DNA from: Bacteroidales bacterium
GTDB taxonomy: Bacteria > Bacteroidota > Bacteroidia > Bacteroidales > Bacteroidaceae
Assembly (NCBI GenBank): GCA_018064685.1
Contig: JAGHUS010000032.1
Span: 1 to 45,311, forward strand
DNA length: 45,311 nucleotides
Reading direction: 5' to 3'
Both the position numbers and the translations under genes were made by a program. The notes under the pieces are model-generated. The model did no database searches. It saw nothing but the letters and a program-made list of their open reading frames with translations, and was not told the origin of the DNA. This document shows positions 36,245-44,169 of the stretch, piece by piece (positions within the stretch are counted from its first letter, which is position 1; each line of letters opens with the position of its first letter).

Positions 36245-38884
36245 TTATTCAGTTACTACGAAGTGAACGTACTCAGCCTTGTCAGCACCTGCTACGGTAG
36301 AAACATACTTAACGTAGTAGTCACCAGGAGCAACGTTGTTCTTAACCTTCAGGTTGTAGGTGTTGGCATCAGCTGCGGTCTGAGTGATTGTAAAGTCACC
36401 TGCATCAGTAGCAGTCTTGTCACCCTTGACAACGGTAAGTTTGCCTGCGGTTGCAAGGTCAGCAGTTGTAGCAGCACCATTGAACAGAGTTGTAACAACG
36501 ATGTTGTCGGTAGTGTAAGCACCCGGAGTTGAAGTACCAACATTGCGGTCGATAGCAGCCTTGCTTACAGCTACAGAGTGAGTGTTACGTACTACGAAGA
36601 ATGCCTGATATGTATTAATAGAAGATGCAGAAGTTCTATTGGTTACATAGTTGACAGTGTACGTGCCCTCAGGTGTGTCGTTATTAACAGTGATATCACA
36701 CTTTCCAGATGTCTTAGCACCTACAGTGAAGTAACTTGCAACACCTGCATCCATGTAAACAACATCATCAATACCAGGCATTGTTACACCAACTGTACCA
36801 CCATTGTTCAGGAATACAACCTTCTGCGACAGAGCATGCTGCCAGTTGATAACCTCGAAGGTCTTTTCGTCAACCTTAACCTGCTTGTCACCTTCCTTAA
36901 TCTTGTATACAATCTTGTAAACACCGGGCTCAGCGTCCTGAGCGATTGTTACCTTCATGGTTGCAATGTCAACAACAACCTTGTTGGTAGGTGTTACATG
37001 GTTAGGATATTCGATGTAAAGTTGATCTGCTGTGGGAGTGGGAGCAGCAGCACCATCCTTAGTGATTGTGATGTCAAGCTTGGTACCTGCAAGAGCCTTA
37101 GTACCTACCTTATAGAGGTTCAGAGCAACTGCGTAGTCGTTACCTACGAAGAAGGTCTGAGTCCAGGTTGCAGGATGGTTCTTGTTGATATCACCAGCAG
37201 GACAAGTGTATGTTACGGTGTAGAGACCGTTAGCAGCACCAGCAGGAACAGTGATAGTCTTAGCAGATGCATTGTACCAACCAGTTGTTGTCTGAGGACC
37301 AGTTACAGTTACACCGCTTGTCCAATCGATAGCGTGATCCTTGTGAGTGTCACCATCGGTAATACCTACAGTAAGAACGTGCTCAACATCTGACTTGAAT
37401 GAGTACATGTCGTTGACACCCTCAGTAAGCGTGATGTTGTGGTAGTTGCGAACAGTACCCTCGGTGATCTCCCACTCGCTTTCGTTCTCATCCCAGTCAA
37501 CAACAGTACAGTTGTCGAATACGATAGGATAGAGAGCGGGAGTTGTGGGAACCTCAGGATCGGTAGGATCGATAGTAGGAGTGCTCTCGGTTGTACCGTT
37601 AGAGTTCTTGGTAATCTTGAAGATGTAGGTGTAGTGAGTATTAGGAAGCCAGTTGCAATAGTCGTATGGAACGTGAACGGTTGCGTTCTTAACAACAATC
37701 TTCTCACCAGTATCCTCAGCTGTCAACTCGTATGATACGTGGAAGGTGAAACCTGTAAGAGCGAGGTCAGCATCACATGCCTGATCAGTAGCATAGTCCG
37801 TATTACCATCAGCAAGTACATTAGCGCCATCACCCTTAGGAATAGCGTAGTAAGTAGTGGGCGACTGAACAGCCTCGTAACGGTTCTCACCAATCTTTGC
37901 CTCTGAGGGAGACTTGAAATTGATGGTTGTTGTGTTGTTAGCGCCATCTGTAGCAGGCTCTGCAAGAGTACCAGCAAACTGCTTCATTGTTGATGTGATA
38001 TCAGCACCAGTATTATCGAACTTAATCTTCACACCATTAGCAGTGTAGTACTTACCACCCTTGTAACCATACTTGTTAGAAGTATTGTCCTTGATAGAAG
38101 CTGCAGCCTGAACACCAGCATAAGTGCCTTCCTTAAGGTCGAGGACACGAACGCTGTAACCAGGAACGTCTTCCCAGAACTTGATGTTCACCTTAGCGTT
38201 GAGGCGCTTGAACTGGAGAGCTACATCATGACCATAGTTGGCCTTAGCAACCTTTGCAGAAGCATACATGTACTCAGCGAGTGAAGCATCATCGTAACCA
38301 TCTTTCAGTGAACCATTGGGGATGGTCAGAACATAAGTGTCATCACCTGTTGCGCTCTGAGCGGTGCCGTCAACGTAGGTTGCAGTTGGCTTTACTGCAC
38401 TGTTGATGTAGGGAGCGTAAGCATAGAAGTAAGTGTACTCTGCTGCGTTATCCCAATACTTCAAGTACTGGTTCTCGTTGTTTGACTTGAATGCATTGGT
38501 TAGAGCACCACCTGCATAGGTGCCATTGTACTCAGTGTTACCCATGCCCTCGTACATCCAGTAAGAAAGACCATCCTCCTGGCCGCCAGCATCGCCCCAA
38601 GTTGTACCAGACTTCTGATAAGCATTGGTCTCGTCATAATAGCCAACGAGGTAGTTAGGCATAACGGGGTTCACCATGTCTGTGCTCTTGTAAGCGAACA
38701 CACCGAAGTTGTAATGGCCGGTTTTCTGCATGTCCGTGTAGGCACGGGTCATGTTCTTCTGAGCCATCACGAAACTGATGGGACCTTCCTTGCCATTCTG
38801 GCCAACAGAATTGTCCACCAGACTCTCGTTTGCACAGGCTGCGAGCATGAGGCCGGCAGCCGAAAGAATCATAAGTTTCTTCAT
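36245..38884 (-). CDS. Large fimbrillin with four Ig-like repeats (candidate shaft pilin)
   Basis: An 879-residue lipoprotein: lipobox MLAAC (Cys17) and T-R-A at 46-48. Residues about 48-470 form an Mfa/Fim-type pilin domain (core LQFKRLNAKVNIKF; closing HYTYIFKITKNS, a Pro/Thr linker, then CTVVDWDENESEWEI). After it come four repeats of about 90-110 residues, each ending in a GxYxVxY...FxV strand (NGLYTVTYTC, PGVYKIVYKI, EGTYTVNYVT, PGDYYVKYVS); these look like Ig/bacterial adhesion modules. It is the first pilin after the DUF3575-DUF5119 pair. Its leader (38885-38950) is extremely A-rich on the coding strand, a mark of strongly translated Bacteroidetes genes. Shaft-subunit status is inferred from position and leader. 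Confidence 0.75.
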   Translation of the reverse strand: MKKLMILSAAGLMLAACANESLVDNSVGQNGKEGPISFVMAQKNMTRAYTDMQKTGHYNFGVFAYKSTDMVNPVMPNYLVGYYDETNAYQKSGTTWGDAGGQEDGLSYWMYEGMGNTEYNGTYAGGALTNAFKSNNENQYLKYWDNAAEYTYFYAYAPYINSAVKPTATYVDGTAQSATGDDTYVLTIPNGSLKDGYDDASLAEYMYASAKVAKANYGHDVALQFKRLNAKVNIKFWEDVPGYSVRVLDLKEGTYAGVQAAASIKDNTSNKYGYKGGKYYTANGVKIKFDNTGADITSTMKQFAGTLAEPATDGANNTTTINFKSPSEAKIGENRYEAVQSPTTYYAIPKGDGANVLADGNTDYATDQACDADLALTGFTFHVSYELTAEDTGEKIVVKNATVHVPYDYCNWLPNTHYTYIFKITKNSNGTTESTPTIDPTDPEVPTTPALYPIVFDNCTVVDWDENESEWEITEGTVRNYHNITLTEGVNDMYSFKSDVEHVLTVGITDGDTHKDHAIDWTSGVTVTGPQTTTGWYNASAKTITVPAGAANGLYTVTYTCPAGDINKNHPATWTQTFFVGNDYAVALNLYKVGTKALAGTKLDITITKDGAAAPTPTADQLYIEYPNHVTPTNKVVVDIATMKVTIAQDAEPGVYKIVYKIKEGDKQVKVDEKTFEVINWQHALSQKVVFLNNGGTVGVTMPGIDDVVYMDAGVASYFTVGAKTSGKCDITVNNDTPEGTYTVNYVTNRTSASSINTYQAFFVVRNTHSVAVSKAAIDRNVGTSTPGAYTTDNIVVTTLFNGAATTADLATAGKLTVVKGDKTATDAGDFTITQTAADANTYNLKVKNNVAPGDYYVKYVSTVAGADKAEYVHFVVTE

Positions 38885-38954
38885 GTTGTTAAAATTAAAA
38901 TTAATAATTATTGTTAATTGTTTTTTTGTTTTTTCCTTTTTCTCTTTTTTTAGT

Positions 38955-39010
38955 CGTTTAATCGTTTAATCGTTTAATTATTTAATTGCTTAATTGTTTA
39001 ATCGTTTAAA
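38955..39010. repeat. Octamer array, 7 units, near-perfect
   Basis: Three perfect CGTTTAAT units are followed by TATTTAAT, TGCTTAAT, TGTTTAAT and CGTTTAAA. It separates the DUF5119 gene from the A-rich leader of the large pilin. A (GTCATC)3 hexamer run follows at 39021-39039, next to the DUF5119 stop codon. Confidence 0.95.
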
Positions 39011-39043
39011 TGGTTATTTTGTCATCGTCATCGTCATCGTCGG

Positions 39044-40264
39044 CTACATCGGGATGTCGTACTCTAGCTCGTCATAGTCCTCGACAGTGGGGTGGAAGAG
39101 GGAGCCTTGGGCGGGATCGCCTCCTGTTGGGTTGTCGACGGTGGTGGCGTCGAGATAGACGGTGATGACTCCGCCGTGACATTGCTTCTGACACTGGTCG
39201 GTGACCTCGGCTCGCATCGTCTGTACCGAACCTCCCGACATGACGAGGTCGAAGTAGAGGTAGTTGGGCAACTCGGCACGCGAACCGTGATAGATGGCGC
39301 GTGAGTCGCTCAGGAAGCCGTCCATGTCGCACAGGCCGTAGGTGGTGAGCTTGCCGCCGATGATGTCGGTACGCTTGCCGTCCACCATGATGTCCTTCTT
39401 CATGCGGGTGTTGAAATACACCATACAGGGTGAGTCGAGCGTGTGGGCCGTGTTGACGTTCGTACCGCTTGCCATGGCCGAGATGGCACAGTCGCCGCTG
39501 ATGCCTCGCACGCGCCCGTCATCATTGTTATATATTACAATCTGCACCAGGTAGATGTATACGAGGGGATTCAGCGTACAGTTGATGTGCTTCACCCACA
39601 CACGTTCCTCTTCGTTGTAATAGTCGTAGTCCTCGAAGTTGCGCGAGATGTAGATGTCGCGCGGATAGGCCGAGTAGAAGATCTCGGGCTGGTTGTAGAG
39701 GGCCGTGGGCTTGTTGTCGGTGACGGGGCTGATGTTGTTGACACTGATGGCACGCGTCACGGTGGTAGAGGCGTAGACGTTGTCGAGGTTTGACTCGTCG
39801 ATGGTGACGACCTGGGTCTGCGTTTCCGATTCGATGTGGCTCCATATCAGCATGTCGTAATAGCCGAACTCGTAGGTGCGGCGGAAGTGGTTGGTGTAGA
39901 TGGGGAAACCATCGACCTCGGTGTGGGGCACGCGTGGTTTCTCGCCCACGAAGTAACGGCGCACCTCGAAGCTGTTGGGGTGGGGATAGCTGAGCTCGCC
40001 CCAACGGTTGATGTCTTCGTCGTCCCAACCGTAGTGCCACTGTGCCTCCCAGCTGACGTCGAGGTTCCATACCACGTCGAGGTCGGCTACGACGATGGGG
40101 AGGTCGACCATGACCTCCTCGGCGGGGAGGTTGAGGGGTGGCTCGATGCAGGATGTGGGCGTGACGACAGTCATGAACATGACAACGAGCATAGTGAGGG
40201 CTGACCAGAGGCGTCTGGCCATCGATGTCATTCTGCTATGGTTATGTTTTAACATTCTGTTCAT
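39044..40264 (-). CDS. DUF5119-family lipoprotein
   Basis: A 406-residue lipoprotein with Cys39 after TPTSC; the signal core is TMLVVMFMTVV. Met15 (position 40222) is an alternative start giving a more normal signal peptide. The body matches DUF5119: early VVADLDVVWNLDVSWEAQWH and FRRTYEFGYYDMLIWSHIES, then SAYPRDIYISRN and a late MRAEVTDQC segment. DUF5119 genes regularly lie between a DUF3575 gene and fimbrillin genes in Bacteroidales, so the protein is likely an accessory factor of pilus assembly or anchoring. It lacks the T-R-A site in the usual N-terminal window, in contrast to the pilins. Confidence 0.8.
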   Translation of the reverse strand: MNRMLKHNHSRMTSMARRLWSALTMLVVMFMTVVTPTSCIEPPLNLPAEEVMVDLPIVVADLDVVWNLDVSWEAQWHYGWDDEDINRWGELSYPHPNSFEVRRYFVGEKPRVPHTEVDGFPIYTNHFRRTYEFGYYDMLIWSHIESETQTQVVTIDESNLDNVYASTTVTRAISVNNISPVTDNKPTALYNQPEIFYSAYPRDIYISRNFEDYDYYNEEERVWVKHINCTLNPLVYIYLVQIVIYNNDDGRVRGISGDCAISAMASGTNVNTAHTLDSPCMVYFNTRMKKDIMVDGKRTDIIGGKLTTYGLCDMDGFLSDSRAIYHGSRAELPNYLYFDLVMSGGSVQTMRAEVTDQCQKQCHGGVITVYLDATTVDNPTGGDPAQGSLFHPTVEDYDELEYDIPM

Positions 40265-40290
40265 ATTGTCGTGGTTGTCGTTGATGCTGG

Positions 40291-40351
40291 GCCGACGATG
40301 AATCGTCGGGAACGGTGGCTGGTGGTGTTGTGCCGACGGGGGAACCGTCGG
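40291..40351. repeat. Twin CCGACG hairpins
   Basis: CCGACGA-tgaa-TCGTCGG (40291-40308) and CCGACGG-gggaa-CCGTCGG (40333-40351) are perfect 7-bp stems of the same family, 24 bp apart, in the spacer between the DUF3575 and DUF5119 genes. They may act as REP elements or mRNA stability or attenuation stems. Confidence 0.7.
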
Positions 40352-40412
40352 ACACTATGGAGGGGCTGCGCTGCAGGTGGCGTTGCTGGCCGGTGTGGCT
40401 GCGCTGCCGTTG

Positions 40413-41822
40413 TTATTGCACTAGCTTCTTTTTTCGATATATGATGTCATAGGTGAACTGTATGCCGAGGTTGGTGGGGCCGAACCAGGTGAAGCGGTGG
40501 TTGCGCTCTTTGAACTTGGAGGCGGCGCCCAGATAGTTGTAGTAATACTTGCCGTTGATGGTGCCCGTGATGGGGTTGCCATAGACGTAGGGGTCGAAGA
40601 TGGTCATGAAGAATCCGGCTGCTGCCATCACTTCGAAACGGAGGGAGCCTTTGCGGTTGACCTTCATGGTGTAGCCTATCGAGAGGCCGGCTCCTCCGCC
40701 TTCGCCTTCCCAGCCTTCCTTGGCGTCGAGGCCGATACCGTACTTGTCGCCGTGGATGTAGGCTCCGAGGTAGAGGCCGATGAACTTACCGCCGCCCTTG
40801 AAGTAACGCCTGAGCTCGGCTTGTATGTCGCGTACCTGCCAGAACTCCTGACTGTCCCACTTGCGATTGGTGCCCCACGTCATGCCGATGTTATAGGTGA
40901 GGTGGCCTCGTAGCGGGTAATACTCGAACTGTATGTTGGGCGAGAAGGCCCATCCGAAGCGGGGCATGTAGAAGAAGTCGTGCACGAGATTGGTGCGGAC
41001 GGCTATCATGTGGCGGCGCTTCCACTTCTGTGCGGTGTAGGGCAGTCCGCCGTCCCACTCGATGTCGAGCTGTGGAATGTCGAGCAAGGGGAGGTCGACA
41101 GGCTGTGGCTTCTGAAGCTCGGACAGCTCGGGGATGACCTGTGGCGCGTGAGCCGAATCGGGTTCGCTGAACCAGAGCAGGAAGCGTGCGCTACGCAGGC
41201 GTGGGAAGTACTCCTTGAGCAGTCGTGGCCAGAGTGTCTTGTTCTTGGCCGCCTGCAGACGCTGCTTGCAGCACAGTTCGTCGCCCTTGCAGCCGTCGTA
41301 GATGTCCTTGACGAGCTGGTAGTCGGGGTCGGCAGCCTGCTTCATGAGAAGGCATAGGTAGCCGTAGTCCTCGGTGACGCAGCTGATGTCGGCATCAGTC
41401 TCGACGTACTGGTTCAGGAGGTCGCGTCGCAACTCGTTGAGCAGAGCCTGCGAACGTCCCTTGCCCAGACGCTGGTTGTTGGCGTAGGGACCCTCGGGCG
41501 AGGCAGCACCGCGAATGAAGACCTTGCGCAGCTGCAGGTGCTGGGCGTTGATCCATGGCAGCACGCTGTCGCGATAGTGCTTCAGGAAAGGATCGGCAGC
41601 AGGAATCTCGGTTCGGTTCACCTTGAAGATGACACCCGACGAGGTGCGGTAGAACTCCTCCTCGTTGCTGAGTGGGGGGAGCTGCTGCACGGTATCCTTG
41701 GTTATGATTATGAACGGGAATCGGCTGTCGTGAACGTATACATCGTCCTGTGCCGACGCGGTGGCCGGAACAAGCAGAAGCATAAGCATCATGCAGCTGA
41801 TAAGCGTTCTTAAATTTGTCAT
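40413..41822 (-). CDS. OmpA-like/DUF3575 outer-membrane protein
   Basis: A 469-residue exported protein with signal peptide ending ATASA before QDD. Residues about 60-165 contain an OmpA-like segment (VFIRGAASPEGPYANNQRLG, then SQALLNEL), the form that binds peptidoglycan in related proteins. The C-terminal half (about 270-469) is a DUF3575 beta-barrel-like domain: RTNLVHDFFYMPRFG, NIQFEYYPLRG, aromatic-rich strands and DIIYRKKKLVQ. It is the first gene of the pilus locus and probably tethers or assembles the pilus in the outer membrane. A TATCTTTG promoter lies 110 bp upstream. Confidence 0.82.
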   Translation of the reverse strand: MTNLRTLISCMMLMLLLVPATASAQDDVYVHDSRFPFIIITKDTVQQLPPLSNEEEFYRTSSGVIFKVNRTEIPAADPFLKHYRDSVLPWINAQHLQLRKVFIRGAASPEGPYANNQRLGKGRSQALLNELRRDLLNQYVETDADISCVTEDYGYLCLLMKQAADPDYQLVKDIYDGCKGDELCCKQRLQAAKNKTLWPRLLKEYFPRLRSARFLLWFSEPDSAHAPQVIPELSELQKPQPVDLPLLDIPQLDIEWDGGLPYTAQKWKRRHMIAVRTNLVHDFFYMPRFGWAFSPNIQFEYYPLRGHLTYNIGMTWGTNRKWDSQEFWQVRDIQAELRRYFKGGGKFIGLYLGAYIHGDKYGIGLDAKEGWEGEGGGAGLSIGYTMKVNRKGSLRFEVMAAAGFFMTIFDPYVYGNPITGTINGKYYYNYLGAASKFKERNHRFTWFGPTNLGIQFTYDIIYRKKKLVQ

Positions 41823-41931
41823 TCTTTCTAATTTGTTATCCCTTCCTTTATGCGTGCGCGAGTAATATTGTGCACGAACGGTAATAAAGTAAATAACGAT
41901 GTATTATGGTTAAGTGTATGGTTTTAATGCG

Positions 41932-42037
41932 CAAAGATAATTATTTTTTTTGATTTTACGATAAGATTTTCTTTCAAAAAGTGTTACCCCCCCCCATTAA
42001 TTTGTACGTTTTGCAAGTTTTTCTTGGCAAATTGCAA
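41932..42037 (-). promoter_or_regulatory. Candidate promoter/control region of the pilus locus
   Basis: Minus-strand TATCTTTG (41932-41939) matches the -7 consensus; no -33 TTG is present about 20 bp upstream, suggesting activator dependence. Further upstream are a run of nine C on the plus strand (41987-41995, G9 on the transcribed strand) and two palindromic TTGCAA hexamers 21 bp apart (42011-42016, 42032-42037), a two-helical-turn spacing suited to an AraC-type activator. No binding is shown. Confidence 0.5.
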
Positions 42038-42041
42038 GGGA

Positions 42042-43163
42042 TTATGGGTTGTTTTTGTTCAGTTTTACCTCGGAAGGCAGACAGCCAAACACCTCGACGA
42101 ACATCTTGCGAAAGGTGGTCTGCGAGCGGAATCCGGATAGTTCGCAGACATCGCGGATGGGCATGTCGGGATTATCCTGCATCAGCCGGTATGCGTACTC
42201 TGCACGCAGCGTGTTGATGTACTGGTAGAAGGAGAGGTCGCGACTGCGGAAGTACATCTTCAGGTAGGTGCTGCTGATAGACAGTCGGCGGCAGAGCGTC
42301 TCGCGTGTCAGGTCGGGCTCGAGGAAGAGGAACTTCTCCTCGCACAGCGACTCCAGCTTCTGCTCGATGATGGCATAGAAGGCTTTCTCCTCGTTCTTTT
42401 CCTTCGGCATTTCTTCCTGCTGGTCTTCCTCCTTCGTCATCTCCTCGACGGAGTCGATGTCGAGCGGCTTCTGGCGGCAGGTACAGTAGCAGAGGTAGGC
42501 GGCGTTGATGATGGACAGAGCCCAATAGAAGATTTCCGCTATGGGCTTCCAGTTATACTCATAGAATAGGAACACTATGATTTGGATGGCAAAGCCTGCA
42601 AAGCATGACCATGACCAGAAGATCTCCTTGCCCGATATCTCGCTGTACTCCGACTTGATGCGCTGGACGTAGAGGCGGTACCCCTTGGCATGCCTGATGA
42701 GCAGGTAGATGATGAACAGGACATTGAGCACCGATGCAATGTGTACGGGAAGTCGTCCGTATTGACTTGAAGGAATCATTACATAACAGAGGGTGAGCAG
42801 CAGGAAGGGGAAGGCTGTTGCGCAGACCCACCGCAGTGTGTTGACCTGCCTCTGCACGATGGCATGCATCACGATGAAGAGAGCCGGCGTCATCAGCATC
42901 ATGGTGACGAGGAGGCAAACGTCGTATTCGGGACACCACGTAGATGGGCTGAGCAGGCAGGGCGTGAGATAGATGAGCCAGTCGAAAGCCCAGACGAACA
43001 TGAAGATGCCCACGCTGCGAGTCATACGCTGCTTGGCAACCTGTTCGCCATGCATGCTGATGGGGTTGCCCCGCTGAGCCAGCATCACGCAGCCCAGTAT
43101 CACGAAATAGACAATCGTGATGATGTATAGCAGCAGTATGATACTCTGTGAGAGATTGGCCAT
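42042..43163 (-). CDS. Membrane-anchored AraC-family transcriptional regulator
   Basis: A 373-residue protein when started at 43163 (MANLSQSII); an in-frame ATG at 43241 would add 26 residues but lies upstream of the likely transcription start. The first 225 residues hold about six or seven hydrophobic segments (such as SIILLLYIITIVYFVILGCV and IFMFVWAFDWLIYL). An acidic Glu/Lys-rich linker follows (VEEMTKEEDQQEEMPKEKNE), then a C-terminal AraC domain with both helix-turn-helix motifs (LTRETLCRRLSISSTYLKMY and IRDVCELSGFRSQTTFRKMF). Regulators of this type often sit beside Bacteroidales fimbrillin loci. The gene directly precedes the DUF3575 gene on the same strand, so it is the most likely activator of the pilus operon. 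The signal is unknown. Confidence 0.82.
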   Translation of the reverse strand: MANLSQSIILLLYIITIVYFVILGCVMLAQRGNPISMHGEQVAKQRMTRSVGIFMFVWAFDWLIYLTPCLLSPSTWCPEYDVCLLVTMMLMTPALFIVMHAIVQRQVNTLRWVCATAFPFLLLTLCYVMIPSSQYGRLPVHIASVLNVLFIIYLLIRHAKGYRLYVQRIKSEYSEISGKEIFWSWSCFAGFAIQIIVFLFYEYNWKPIAEIFYWALSIINAAYLCYCTCRQKPLDIDSVEEMTKEEDQQEEMPKEKNEEKAFYAIIEQKLESLCEEKFLFLEPDLTRETLCRRLSISSTYLKMYFRSRDLSFYQYINTLRAEYAYRLMQDNPDMPIRDVCELSGFRSQTTFRKMFVEVFGCLPSEVKLNKNNP

Positions 43164-43186
43164 GGCTTTGTTTTGATTTAGACGTG

Positions 43187-43217
43187 CAAAGTAAATAAAT
43201 AATCGCGAGAAAGACAA
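43187..43217 (-). promoter_or_regulatory. Probable promoter of the AraC-family gene
   Basis: Minus-strand TTACTTTG (43187-43194) is one mismatch from TAnnTTTG, with TTG at 43215-43217, 20 bp further upstream. Transcription would begin near 43180, supporting translation from 43163. Confidence 0.45.
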
Positions 43218-43277
43218 TAATGTGATGTCACGTACGGTCAAAAACCGCTGTTTTGCCCGAAAATGACGTGGGTTTGG

Positions 43278-43540
43278 GGATTTTGAAAGGTAGTAAAAGG
43301 GATTTTGAAAGGTAGTAAAAGGGAATTTGAAAGGGTAGTAAAAGGGTAGTGAAAAGGTAGTAAAAGGGTAGTAAAAGGGACGAATGTGTTGGTGGGGAAA
43401 GGGTGGTTGAGAGGGGGTGAAAGGGGAGTGGAAGGGTAGTGAAAGGGTAGTAAAAGGGACGAATGTGTTGGTGGGGAAAGGGTGGTTGAGAGGGTGTAAA
43501 AGGGTAGTGAAAGGGTAGTAAAAGGGGAGTATGAGAAGTA
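43278..43540. repeat. Nested GGGTAGTAAAA array with a 79-bp direct repeat
   Basis: 22-bp units (GGGATTTTGAAAGGTAGTAAAA-like) give way to 11-bp GGGTAGTAAAA units. A larger segment starting GGGACGAATGTGTTGG at 43377 recurs at 43456, exactly 79 bp later. The array lies 115 bp upstream of the AraC gene start. No coding function is supported. Confidence 0.9.
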
Positions 43541-43558
43541 ATAAGGGAGGCTAAATTA

Positions 43559-43860
43559 AAAAAGTTTTTTTTACGGCAAAAAGGTTCAAGGGTTCCACTT
43601 TTTGTTTGTAACATAATGTGATACAGTTGGTTATGGGTGTGGAACCCTTGGTGGAACCCCGTTTAAGGGTTCCACTGGGTTCCACTATTTCCCTCTCTCA
43701 AAATAGGGCGAAATGAATTTGCTAATGAAATCTGGTGGAACCCTGTGGAACCCTTGAGCTGGGTTCCACCGAGGGTTCCACCAACCTAACGGCCAGATTG
43801 TAAGGTACTTATATTCGTAAAGTGGAACCCTTGAACCTTTTTGCCGTAAAAAAACTTTTT
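43559..43860. repeat. T-shaped palindromic element with ten symmetric GGGTTCCAC motifs
   Basis: About 40-bp terminal inverted repeats (43559-43601 and 43819-43860, differing by one T) enclose ten exact copies of GGGTTCCAC or its complement. Forward copies start at 43590, 43667, 43677, 43761 and 43773; reverse copies at 43639, 43651, 43735, 43745 and 43822. Every mirrored pair has coordinates summing to 87420, so the dyad centre is 43710. Two internal arms (43639-43685, 43735-43781) each form a double-nonamer hairpin. Spacers between motifs have diverged. No open frame is supported; the element resembles a MITE or an inverted terminal repeat. Confidence 0.85.
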
Positions 43861-43867
43861 ATAATTG

Positions 43868-44040
43868 AATTCAACTTTCGCATGTTTCTCAAGTTGTTAG
43901 TTTAGAGTTTAGAGTGTAGTGTTTAGAGTAGTTTTAGAGTTTAGAGTTTATATAGTTCACTCGTCTGGGTAAAACTTTCAACTCTCTACCGATTCAACAA
44001 CTCTAAACTCTAAACACTTAACTCTCAACTAAGTTGAGCT
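43868..44040. repeat. Long direct repeat, copy 1 (TTTAGAG-rich)
   Basis: A 173-bp sequence nearly identical to 45146-45311. It has a left half of TTTAGAG heptamers and a right half of the complementary CTCTAAA heptamers, so it is itself a degenerate inverted repeat with TTTCGCA-type ends. It has one heptamer more than copy 2. Confidence 0.9.
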
Positions 44041-44169
44041 TTGCGAAACTTGTATCACTTAATCATCACTTAATGCAAAATCCGCCTTAATTTTCTTGTG
44101 CCAGTGTAATGCAGAACTGCCTTCTTTGAGATATTTGGCACGCACAACACTCTGTGTCGCGATAGGGAA

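Noticed and set aside
41823..42041. Invertible promoter switch before the pilus operon
   Set aside because: No matched inverted repeats flank the TATCTTTG promoter and no site-specific recombinase gene is in the window; only the G-tract supports variable expression.
43228..43614. Minus-strand open frame with many LLPF/YYPF repeats
   Set aside because: It is the translation of the GGGTAGTAAAA and 79-bp repeat DNA and part of the palindrome arm; low complexity, no signal or domain, and it overlaps the likely AraC promoter.
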